NCBI GenBank assembly: GCA_049297855.1
Contig: JBAQVB010000001.1
Location: 1-24,398 of the forward strand
From: CAXYVX01 sp049297855
GTDB taxonomy: Bacteria; Patescibacteriota; Saccharimonadia; Saccharimonadales; Saccharimonadaceae
Direction of reading: 5' to 3'
DNA length: 24,398 nucleotides
Shown here: positions 7,822 to 13,742 of the stretch, piece by piece
How positions within the stretch are numbered: the first letter of the stretch is position 1
How the letters are laid out: each line of letters begins with the position of its first letter
Position numbers and translations under genes: made by a program
The notes under the pieces: generated by a model
Databases searched by the model: none
Told to the model about the DNA's origin: nothing
The model's input: only the letters and a program-made list of their open reading frames with translations

Positions 7822-7898
7822 GAGATCCATACAGCCCACTGTGCTAAGCATATATTAGTTCTAGTTGTTACTAGCAGCCAGGGTGATAAGGAGGTTTT

Positions 7899-9464
7899 AT
7901 GCAGTCAAGAATTATTAAGTTTTTCAAGAAACACCAGGCTAAATTGTCGGTGTTATTGTTATTGATTGTTACGCTACCGATTCTCTATTCGTTCCTGTTT
8001 ACACGTCCGCAAGCGGATGATTTTTCGATGTCAAATTTGGTGCATGATAAATTAGTTGGTCAAGGCATTTTCCCTGCGATCGGGCAAGTCTTTACGGGTC
8101 TGGTTGCCCAGTGGCATGATTGGCAATTTATGTATAGCAACACACTTTTGCAGCAAGCGCCCACATCAATTTTCGGCGAACGATACTATTTTATCGGTGT
8201 ATTAGCAATATTCCTTTCGTTAATGTTGGCGGTTTACTTCTTAGCTTATAGCATAGCTCAATATGCTCTAAAAAATAAGTTCGGCCATGCATGGGTCACC
8301 GTGGCATCATTTGTTAATATCTTCATCGCTCTCTTCTCATATAGCCTCCGTGAGGGGGTTTTCTGGTATTCTGGCGCTTGCAATTACACTATTGCGGTAT
8401 CAGCGCAGATCTTTTTGGTTGGACTGCTCATAAAACTATGGCATAAGCAATATAGCGATAGAAGACGATACTCTCTCTATATATTTGCGGTATCGCTCGT
8501 GGCTTTCTTTAGTGTTGGGCATAATATTTCACCTGCGCTGGGGGGGGGATATATTTGTGCGACGTTTCTCGCATTAAGTGTCATAAAATCGATTAAAGAC
8601 AAAGTCCCGGCCAAAAAGCTCATTCCCGCCGTCATAATTTTCCTCGTGGCGTTGGGTGGATTGATTTTTAATATGAGCGCGCCGGGTAATACCGTGCGGA
8701 TGCGGATGGACGGTTTTACATCAACACCGCTACCAAAAGCAGCTGTTTTCAATATCTTTGAAACGGTTAATCAGTTCTTGATTGTCAATAATATTTTAGT
8801 GGTTGCCACACTGCTGATCTTTGCCATGATTTGCGCAATTTATCTTATTAAAAAAATGCAAACAGCCGAAAAAATAATCAGATTGAAGTATCCATTTATC
8901 ACGCTGCTGATCCTGTATGGTTTTTGGTATGCGGTGTGTTTTCCAGCGACCTATTTGCATATGGATTTGCCAGCTAGGACGGAAAATGCGCTCGGTTATT
9001 ATTCAATCCTTATCCAAATTGTGGCGTATGTGTATATTATACTTTACCTTCATCATAAAATCGTCCGACGGTCAACTCGACAAAGTCTTGCGTTAACGGT
9101 GTTTGTGGTGACGCTTTGTTTTATTACGGCACTAGTTTGCTATGGTTATTATTCGCAATACATCCAAACCGCTTCTGTAGCCCCGCGTATCTTGAAAACA
9201 AAAACCGTCATCAAGGACGGGCGTTTTTTTGAATACTGGACACTAGTTAATGATCTCAAGGGTGGACGCGTTCAGGGAACGGCCGCCTATCTGGATAAGT
9301 ATTATTATCAAAAAGCGCAGGTGATGCCTCGGCAAGAGCTATCCGTTCGCTGTCTCAGTTATAAACCTATCACTATTTTTGACGATCTAGTAAGCGATGA
9401 TCGCGACTGGCACAATACATCATTCGCTGATTATTATCACATGGAATCCGTCCGCTGTGTATAG
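7899..9464 (+). CDS. Polytopic membrane protein, DUF6056-like (GT-C-type fold suspected)
   Basis: A 521-residue integral membrane protein with roughly ten to twelve transmembrane helices. Motifs point to the DUF6056 family: RPQADDFSM in the first external loop (about 36-44), VFWYSGACNYTIAVS (about 151-165) and MSAPGNTVRMRMDG near 260. The layout, with an acidic pair after the first helix, resembles GT-C glycosyltransferases that use lipid-linked sugars, but no activity has been assigned to the family as far as I know. The last ~90 residues are soluble and probably external. AAGGAGG precedes the ATG, with the same AAGGAGGTTTTATG context as clpP. A run of nine G (8540-8548) lies in frame and encodes Leu214-Gly-Gly-Gly. 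The gene stands alone between tRNA-Asp and the tRNA-Ile/Leu pair. It may modify surface glycans; that is inference. Confidence 0.78.
   Translation: MQSRIIKFFKKHQAKLSVLLLLIVTLPILYSFLFTRPQADDFSMSNLVHDKLVGQGIFPAIGQVFTGLVAQWHDWQFMYSNTLLQQAPTSIFGERYYFIGVLAIFLSLMLAVYFLAYSIAQYALKNKFGHAWVTVASFVNIFIALFSYSLREGVFWYSGACNYTIAVSAQIFLVGLLIKLWHKQYSDRRRYSLYIFAVSLVAFFSVGHNISPALGGGYICATFLALSVIKSIKDKVPAKKLIPAVIIFLVALGGLIFNMSAPGNTVRMRMDGFTSTPLPKAAVFNIFETVNQFLIVNNILVVATLLIFAMICAIYLIKKMQTAEKIIRLKYPFITLLILYGFWYAVCFPATYLHMDLPARTENALGYYSILIQIVAYVYIILYLHHKIVRRSTRQSLALTVFVVTLCFITALVCYGYYSQYIQTASVAPRILKTKTVIKDGRFFEYWTLVNDLKGGRVQGTAAYLDKYYYQKAQVMPRQELSVRCLSYKPITIFDDLVSDDRDWHNTSFADYYHMESVRCV
8540..8548 (+). repeat. In-frame G9 homopolymer inside the DUF6056-like gene
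   Basis: Nine G in a row encode the end of Leu214 and Gly215-217 in the frame of the gene. A single-base slip would truncate the protein within a few dozen codons. It is the second long G tract in the window and, like the first, lies in a gene for a surface or membrane protein. Confidence 0.8.
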
Positions 9465-9626
9465 ACCAACAACGTCCCAGTTACGGTCGAGTTTGCTACG
9501 CAAATGATCTTATAATAAGACAATAGATGGCACAAAAACAATTCTGTATATCCACGAAGGAATAAACTTCGCATCGATGGCATATAGCCTGGGGCAGCGT
9601 CGCCTTTTTGAAAATAATTCCACTAT
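9465..9626. other. Intergenic gap with a -10-like box and small hairpins
   Basis: No convincing reading frame is present. On the plus strand TATAAT (9511-9516) could start a short transcript. Downstream are a small hairpin CGAAG/CTTCG around 9560-9576 and a GGC/GCC pair before a CTTTTT run near 9604. This could be a small RNA or just the 3' region of the DUF6056-like gene with a weak terminator. Confidence 0.25.
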
Positions 9627-9703
9627 TGGTGGGCGATCCAGGACTTGAACCTGGGACCTCGTCATTATCAGTGACGCGCTCTAACCAGCTGAGCTAATCG
9701 CCC
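9627..9703 (-). tRNA. tRNA-Ile (anticodon GAT)
   Basis: A 77-nt cloverleaf on the minus strand: acceptor GGGCGAT/ATCGCCC, D arm GCTC/GAGC, anticodon arm CGTCA/TGACG with loop CTGATAA (anticodon GAT), T arm CCAGG/CCTGG with TTCAAGT, discriminator A and encoded CCA. It has its own promoter-like element upstream. Confidence 0.96.
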
Positions 9704-9725
9704 TCATTTTTGCGTTGCACCAGTA

Positions 9726-9744
9726 ATTTTAGCAGATTTTGCGC
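9726..9744 (-). promoter_or_regulatory. Extended -10 promoter of tRNA-Ile, near copy of the hisS element
   Basis: On the minus strand the 19 bases from 9744 to 9726 read GCGCAAAATCTGCTAAAAT. This differs by one base from the element directly upstream of hisS (9924-9942). The TGC-TAAAAT end is an extended -10 that would start transcription near 9719, 16 nt before tRNA-Ile. Confidence 0.6.
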
Positions 9745-9757
9745 TAAAATAAAAACC

Positions 9758-9844
9758 TGGTGCGCGCGAGAGGACTTGAACCTCCACGTCATTGCTGACA
9801 CTAGCACCTGAAGCTAGCGCGTCTACCAATTCCGCCACGCGCGC
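9758..9844 (-). tRNA. tRNA-Leu (anticodon CAG)
   Basis: An 87-nt class II tRNA on the minus strand: acceptor GCGCGCG/CGCGCGC, anticodon arm CTAGC/GCTAG with loop TTCAGGT (anticodon CAG), long variable arm with the stem GTCA/TGAC, T arm GGAGG/CCTCT with TTCAAGT, discriminator A and encoded CCA. The long variable arm and the A discriminator fit leucine. Confidence 0.96.
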
Positions 9845-9886
9845 AAAATATTTCGAATCACGCGAAACACGTGCATTCGTGACCTT

Positions 9887-9900
9887 ATTTTAACTGATTT
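9887..9900 (-). promoter_or_regulatory. -10 region of tRNA-Leu, left arm of a mirror-image promoter pair
   Basis: On the minus strand AAATCAGTTAAAAT (9900-9887) gives a TAAAAT hexamer (9892-9887), predicting a start near 9880 and a 36-nt leader before tRNA-Leu. It is the inverted copy (13 of 14 bases) of the hisS -10 region at 9929-9942. Confidence 0.5.
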
Positions 9901-9923
9901 AGCCGTCCAGCGCAAGCAATTTT

Positions 9924-9942
9924 GCGCAAAATCTGTTAAAAT
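9924..9942 (+). promoter_or_regulatory. Extended -10 promoter of hisS, leaderless
   Basis: GCGCAAAATCTGTTAAAAT ends in TGT-TAAAAT (-10 at 9937-9942), only 6 nt before the ATG at 9949. The predicted transcription start coincides with the start codon, so the mRNA would be leaderless. Confidence 0.65.
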
Positions 9943-9948
9943 AACGTC

Positions 9949-11223
9949 ATGAGTTTGGACAAAAAACCATATAAAGGCACGCGTGACCTCTATCCCGAGG
10001 ATATGCGACTGCGTAATTATATTTTTACTAATTGGCGACGGGTTGTTGAGCGTTTTGGCTACGAGGAATATCAGGCGCCGCTGCTCGAGCCACTCGCGAT
10101 GTATGCTGCAAAATCTGGTGCGGAAATTGTCAATGATCAAACTTATCGCTTTACTGATCGTGGCGACCGCGAAGTGGCGATTCGGCCGGAGATGACGCCG
10201 TCGATTGCGCGCATGGTGGCGACACGACGCCAGGAAATGCCAATGCCGTCCCGCCTATTTTCGATTGCGAATTTTATGCGTTACGAACGACCGCAACACG
10301 GGCGTGAGCGTGAATTTTGGCAACTTAATTTTGATATTTTTGGCGCGGCGGAGACTGCGGCTGATTTGGAAATTTTGCAAATGAGCGACGCCATCGTACG
10401 TCAATTCGGCGCGACCGACGACATGTTCACGATTAAGATAAATGATCGCCGGTTGACGGATTTTCTTTTTCATGAATACATGCGATTAACAGATGTAGAA
10501 ACACTGGCGACAATCAAGCTGATGGACCGTTACGATAAAATTTCGCGTTCAGATTTTGAGACGGCGGCGCGCGAGATTCGGACGGATTTTGATTTCGCGA
10601 AATTTGATAATTTAATTGTCGCGCGTAAAATTACGGATCTACCAGAGGCCGTGCGTTCATCGAACGTCGCCAAAAACCTTGGCGAATTGTTGATTGAATT
10701 GCGCACCGCGGGCGTGCAAAACGCGGTTTACGATCCGACATTGATGCGGGGATTCGATTATTATACCGGCACCGTGTTTGAAATTTTCGATGAAGCACCG
10801 GCCAATCGTCGCGCCATGTTTGGTGGTGGAAGATATGATGGTTTGGTTGGTCTGTTTGGCGTGGACGATTTACCGGTGGTTGGTGCGGCACCGGGCGAAA
10901 CGATGTTCGCCGAATTTTTACGGGCGCATAATTTAATTCCGAATTTAATGACATCGGTGGATTTGGTCGTGGTGCCGTTTACGAATGTTGATCGAATAGT
11001 GGCTAAGTTGCGCGCCAGTGGCGTCAATGTGGCGGTTGATTTTACCGATCGTAAAGTTGATAAAAAAATCAAAGCCGCCGTCAAGCGGGGCGTTCAATAC
11101 CTATTATTTATTGGTGACGATGAATTAAAAAACGACAAATACCAGTTAAAAAACTTGGCGGACAACCAGGCGACAGAGCTATCTCTAGACCAAATAATAC
11201 ATCAGCTAAATGCCAAATCCTAA
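9949..11223 (+). CDS. hisS: Histidyl-tRNA synthetase
   Basis: Class II aminoacyl-tRNA synthetase that charges tRNA-His. The 424-residue protein opens with YKGTRDLYPEDM, the HisRS form of motif 1 context. Motif 2 is at about 107-130 (FMRYERPQHGREREFWQ, then DIFG). The histidine-specific signature is RGFDYYTGTVFE (from Arg267), followed by FGGGRYDGL for motif 3 surroundings. The C-terminal ~100 residues form the anticodon-binding domain, with VDLVVVPF and a VDKKIKAAVKRG segment. Length is normal for a bacterial HisRS. The ATG at 9949 is chosen because an extended -10 box ends 6 nt before it. It diverges from tRNA-Leu and is followed after 37 nt by tig, which has its own promoter. Confidence 0.96.
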   Translation: MSLDKKPYKGTRDLYPEDMRLRNYIFTNWRRVVERFGYEEYQAPLLEPLAMYAAKSGAEIVNDQTYRFTDRGDREVAIRPEMTPSIARMVATRRQEMPMPSRLFSIANFMRYERPQHGREREFWQLNFDIFGAAETAADLEILQMSDAIVRQFGATDDMFTIKINDRRLTDFLFHEYMRLTDVETLATIKLMDRYDKISRSDFETAAREIRTDFDFAKFDNLIVARKITDLPEAVRSSNVAKNLGELLIELRTAGVQNAVYDPTLMRGFDYYTGTVFEIFDEAPANRRAMFGGGRYDGLVGLFGVDDLPVVGAAPGETMFAEFLRAHNLIPNLMTSVDLVVVPFTNVDRIVAKLRASGVNVAVDFTDRKVDKKIKAAVKRGVQYLLFIGDDELKNDKYQLKNLADNQATELSLDQIIHQLNAKS

Positions 11224-11244
11224 AGTCGGCCGATAAAAACCGTA

Positions 11245-11253
11245 TGTTATAAT
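11245..11253 (+). promoter_or_regulatory. Extended -10 promoter of tig, leaderless; decides the start codon
   Basis: TGTTATAAT (11245-11253) is a perfect extended -10 element. Its last bases overlap an in-frame ATG at 11252, so that ATG cannot be transcribed from it. The ATG at 11261, 7 nt beyond the hexamer, coincides with the expected transcription start. Confidence 0.7.
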
Positions 11254-11260
11254 GTTTATT

Positions 11261-12550
11261 ATGAAAACTACTAGAAAAGATTTGAGCGCGACCTGTATTG
11301 AATTTAGCGTGATCGTTGAGGGCAAGGAAATTAAGCATGCGCACGACGAAAGTGTTAAGCGTCTAGGTAAAGATGTCAAGGTAAAGGGTTTTCGTGAAGG
11401 TCACGTTCCGGCTGCCGTGGCGGAACGAGCGATCAATCCGGCCGATCTGGCCAATGAAGAGGCCAACCATGCTATCAATGATTCGTTGGGCGAGCTCATC
11501 CGTGACAATAACTTGCAGATTTTGGACCAACCGGACGTGCAAATTACCAAGTTCGTACCTGGCCAAACTCTGGAATTTAAGGCGACACTCGAGATTGCGC
11601 CGGAATTAAAGATGCCCGATCTTAGTAAAATTACGGTGAAAAAAGAACCGGCTAAAATTACCGACACTCAAATTGACGAAGTTTTGCAGAATTTACAAAA
11701 AGGTCAATCTGAGAAAAAAGTGGTTGACCGCGCCGCCAAAACTGGCGACGAAACTGAGATCGATTTTGAAGGATTTCATGATGGCGTGGCGTTTGATGGT
11801 GGTAAAAGTGAAAAATATTCGCTCCTTTTGGGCTCAAATTCGTTTATTCCTGGCTTTGAGGAACAGATTGTCGGTCATAAGGCTGGTGATGCGTTCGATG
11901 TAAACGTTACATTTCCAAAAGATTATGGCGCGAAAAAATTGGCGGGTCAGCCGGCCGTTTTTAAGGTGAAATTGCACGAAGTTCGCGAAATTAAATTGCC
12001 GAAATTGGATGATAAATTTGCGCACGGTTTAGCGGCTGATCTCAAAACGCTGGCCGACCTGAAGAAGGATATTAAGCGCGAACTGACGGCGCGCGGTGAA
12101 CAAGAAGCGACTAGCAAGTTTCAAAATGACTTGATCGCGGCGGTGTCGGCGAAGGTTAAAATTGATAAATTACCGGAAGTTTTGGTCAATGATCAGCTGC
12201 AAGGTCTCGAGAATGAATTTGCGACCAATCTAACTTATCGCGGCATGAAACTCGATCAATATCTGGCAGCGGAAAAATTGACGCACGACGAATGGATCAA
12301 GCGCGATTTACGTCCGGCTGCCGAAGCGCGTACTAAAAATAGTATGATTTTGGCGCAACTTGCTAAAAAATGGCAAATTAAGGCAACGGACGATGAAGTA
12401 ACAGCTAAACAAGCCGAGTTAATGGCGCGTTACACGCGACCAGAGCTGCAAAATCGTCTCAAACAGCCGGAAATGGTGCGTGAAATTGCCCAACAGGTAA
12501 TCACGGAAAAAACGTTAGCTAAATTGGCTGGACAAATTACACAAAAGTGA
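11261..12550 (+). CDS. tig: Trigger factor, ribosome-associated chaperone and PPIase
   Basis: Chaperone that binds at the ribosomal exit tunnel and helps nascent chains fold. The 429-residue protein has three expected parts. The N-terminal ribosome-binding domain (about 1-115) contains VKVKGFREGHVPAAV, the family signature around the ribosome-docking loop (usually GFRxGxxP). The FKBP-type prolyl isomerase domain (about 155-240) has GDETEIDFEGFHDG and SFIPGFEEQIVGHKAGD. The helical C-terminal substrate-binding domain runs from about 250 to the end. The start at 11261 (MKTTRKDLSA) is preferred over the in-frame ATG at 11252, which sits inside the -10 box. The stop overlaps the next start by 4 nt (GTGA), suggesting translational coupling with the small membrane protein. 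A tig-then-clpP order is common in bacteria. Confidence 0.96.
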   Translation: MKTTRKDLSATCIEFSVIVEGKEIKHAHDESVKRLGKDVKVKGFREGHVPAAVAERAINPADLANEEANHAINDSLGELIRDNNLQILDQPDVQITKFVPGQTLEFKATLEIAPELKMPDLSKITVKKEPAKITDTQIDEVLQNLQKGQSEKKVVDRAAKTGDETEIDFEGFHDGVAFDGGKSEKYSLLLGSNSFIPGFEEQIVGHKAGDAFDVNVTFPKDYGAKKLAGQPAVFKVKLHEVREIKLPKLDDKFAHGLAADLKTLADLKKDIKRELTARGEQEATSKFQNDLIAAVSAKVKIDKLPEVLVNDQLQGLENEFATNLTYRGMKLDQYLAAEKLTHDEWIKRDLRPAAEARTKNSMILAQLAKKWQIKATDDEVTAKQAELMARYTRPELQNRLKQPEMVREIAQQVITEKTLAKLAGQITQK

Positions 12551-12813
12551 AATTAGATTCTATGTCAATCAAAGCGAGCGCCAATAAGTGGCAAGCTTGG
12601 GTAACGCTGTCATTACTCATAGTGGTGATTCTAACTGCTGTGCTCGTAATTGCTTCAACTGCACAACGCCAGAGCGCCTATAATTGTCCGGCTGGTGAAC
12701 ACTATGCAATCAATCAAAATGACGGATCTACTAACTCTGATCTAGCGCAAATAAATCAGTCGGCCAAATCGACGGATATAGGTGGCTGTTATAAGAATGA
12801 TGTCACCAACTAA
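12547..12813 (+). CDS. Small single-pass membrane protein between tig and clpP
   Basis: An unrecognised 88-residue protein. A short N-terminal tail is followed by one transmembrane helix (about 18-40, VTLSLLIVVILTAVLVIAS) and a ~45-residue hydrophilic tail with two Cys (in NCPAGEHY and GGCYKN), likely outside and able to form a disulfide. The GTG at 12547 overlaps the tig stop codon, so it would be translated by coupling; no clear ribosome binding site is visible. An alternative start is ATG at 12562, which would shorten it by five residues. It shares the tig transcript and ends just before the CIRCE operator of clpP. Function unknown; reality as a gene is supported by the membrane segment, the overlap and its filling of the space. 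Confidence 0.65.
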   Translation: MKLDSMSIKASANKWQAWVTLSLLIVVILTAVLVIASTAQRQSAYNCPAGEHYAINQNDGSTNSDLAQINQSAKSTDIGGCYKNDVTN

Positions 12814-12829
12814 TTAGATTGTGTTAAAA

Positions 12830-12856
12830 TTAGCACTCCCCTTGCGTGAGTGCTAA
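12830..12856 (+). promoter_or_regulatory. CIRCE operator (HrcA binding site) upstream of clpP
   Basis: TTAGCACTC (12830-12838), a 9-nt spacer and GAGTGCTAA (12848-12856) form a perfect 9-9-9 inverted repeat matching the CIRCE consensus, the binding site of the heat-shock repressor HrcA. It overlaps the -35 box of the clpP promoter and also covers the predicted start of a second extended -10 element, TGTTAAAAT (12822-12830). Repression of clpP by HrcA is therefore expected. Confidence 0.95.
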
Positions 12857-12870
12857 TTATTTGCTACAAT
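12842..12870 (+). promoter_or_regulatory. Promoter of clpP, overlapping CIRCE
   Basis: TTGCGT (12842-12847), a 17-nt spacer and TACAAT (12865-12870), with TGC giving an extended -10. The predicted start near 12877 leaves a leader of about 26 nt with AAGGAGG before the ATG. The -35 box and spacer lie in the right half of CIRCE. Confidence 0.75.
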
Positions 12871-12902
12871 GGACATGTTGATTTGTGGAGTAAGGAGGTT
12901 TT

Positions 12903-13490
12903 ATGAAAGATTATTTGGTTCCAACAGTTATTGAAAAAGGGTTTGACGGCGAGCGTGCCTATGATATTTATTCGCGTTTGCTCAAGGACCGCATTATTTT
13001 TTTGGGTGACGAAGTTAATGAAACGACGGCTAATTTGGTGGTAGCGCAACTATTATTTCTCGAATCGGAAGATCCGAAAGCTGACATTAATTTGTATATT
13101 AACAGTCCTGGCGGTTCGGTTTACGATGGTTTGGCGATCTTGGACACAATGAACTCGGTCAAGCCAGACGTGGCAACGTTTGGCGTCGGGCTGCAAGCTA
13201 GCATGGGCGCGGTGTTGTTGGCGGCGGGCGCGAAAGGCAAACGTCACATGTTGCCGCATGCCAAAACCATGATCCACCAAGTCAGTTCCGGCACCAGAGG
13301 TAAAGCGACCGACATGGAAATTGATTTACGTGAAACTTTGGCGATTAAGGAAAGTTTGATCGAGATTTTGGTCAAAGCCACCGGTCAAACCGATAAAAAA
13401 ATTCGTGACGACATGGAACGCGACTACTGGATGACGGCCGATGATGCTAAAAAATACGGTTTAATCGACGACATTATTTCGCACGACTAA
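12903..13490 (+). CDS. clpP: ATP-dependent Clp protease proteolytic subunit
   Basis: Serine peptidase that forms a double heptameric chamber and degrades proteins unfolded by ClpX or ClpC. The 195-residue protein has the full catalytic triad: Ser100 in GLQASMGA, His125 in MIHQ and Asp174 in MERDYWM. The glycine-rich NSPGGSVYDG loop (68-77) is present. Length is standard and there is no long propeptide: the catalytic Ser lies close to its E. coli mature position. AAGGAGG precedes the ATG by 4 nt, in the same context as the DUF6056-like gene. Control by HrcA through the perfect CIRCE element links it to the heat-shock response. No clear terminator separates it from the rpoB promoter downstream. 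Confidence 0.97.
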   Translation: MKDYLVPTVIEKGFDGERAYDIYSRLLKDRIIFLGDEVNETTANLVVAQLLFLESEDPKADINLYINSPGGSVYDGLAILDTMNSVKPDVATFGVGLQASMGAVLLAAGAKGKRHMLPHAKTMIHQVSSGTRGKATDMEIDLRETLAIKESLIEILVKATGQTDKKIRDDMERDYWMTADDAKKYGLIDDIISHD

Positions 13491-13516
13491 AACATCAAAA
13501 TTATTGCCAAAAGCCC

Positions 13517-13545
13517 TTGCGCCGAACAAGCGAGTGTGCTAGAAT
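13517..13545 (+). promoter_or_regulatory. Promoter of rpoB-rpoC
   Basis: TTGCGC (13517-13522), a 17-nt spacer and TAGAAT (13540-13545), with TGC in the extended -10 position. The predicted start near 13552 gives a leader of about 190 nt whose first part folds as described in the next entry. Confidence 0.7.
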
Positions 13546-13558
13546 TGAGGATAATGAA

Positions 13559-13656
13559 GTAGTGCATATCTGTTAGTGTTGGTTCGCCGTGGCTGGCGAA
13601 CTGCTTGCTTGTGGTGAAACTCGCACTACGTTTCACCGGTAAAGCAATCTGACAGA
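13559..13656 (+). ncRNA. Structured, pseudoknotted leader RNA upstream of rpoB
   Basis: Pairings visible by eye: P1, 13569-13576 with 13649-13656 (8 bp, one G-U); P2 hairpin, 13582-13588 with 13595-13601 (GTTCGCC/GGCGAAC, 6-nt loop, extendable by two G-U pairs); P3, 13605-13610 with 13642-13647; P4, 13613-13620 with 13630-13637 (GGTGAAAC/GTTTCACC). The 9-nt P4 loop contains GCACTAC (13623-13629), which is perfectly complementary to GTAGTGC (13559-13565) at the very 5' end, forming a 7-bp pseudoknot. All this starts about 7 nt after the predicted transcription start. It does not look like the ribosomal protein L10 leader and no L10/L12 genes are here. It could be a cis-regulatory element for RNA polymerase synthesis or an independent small RNA. 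The class is not recognised. Confidence 0.65.
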
Positions 13657-13742
13657 AAAAGAGACTTCGCGCCGACGGGTTAAGATTAAGCTTTAGCTTT
13701 TGCGGATTTCATTAAAACAAGAGCGGGCAGCGGGGAGAAATA

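Noticed and set aside
13688..13699. Attenuator hairpin AAGC/GCTT late in the rpoB leader
   Set aside because: Four weak base pairs with a short T-run are not enough to call a terminator.
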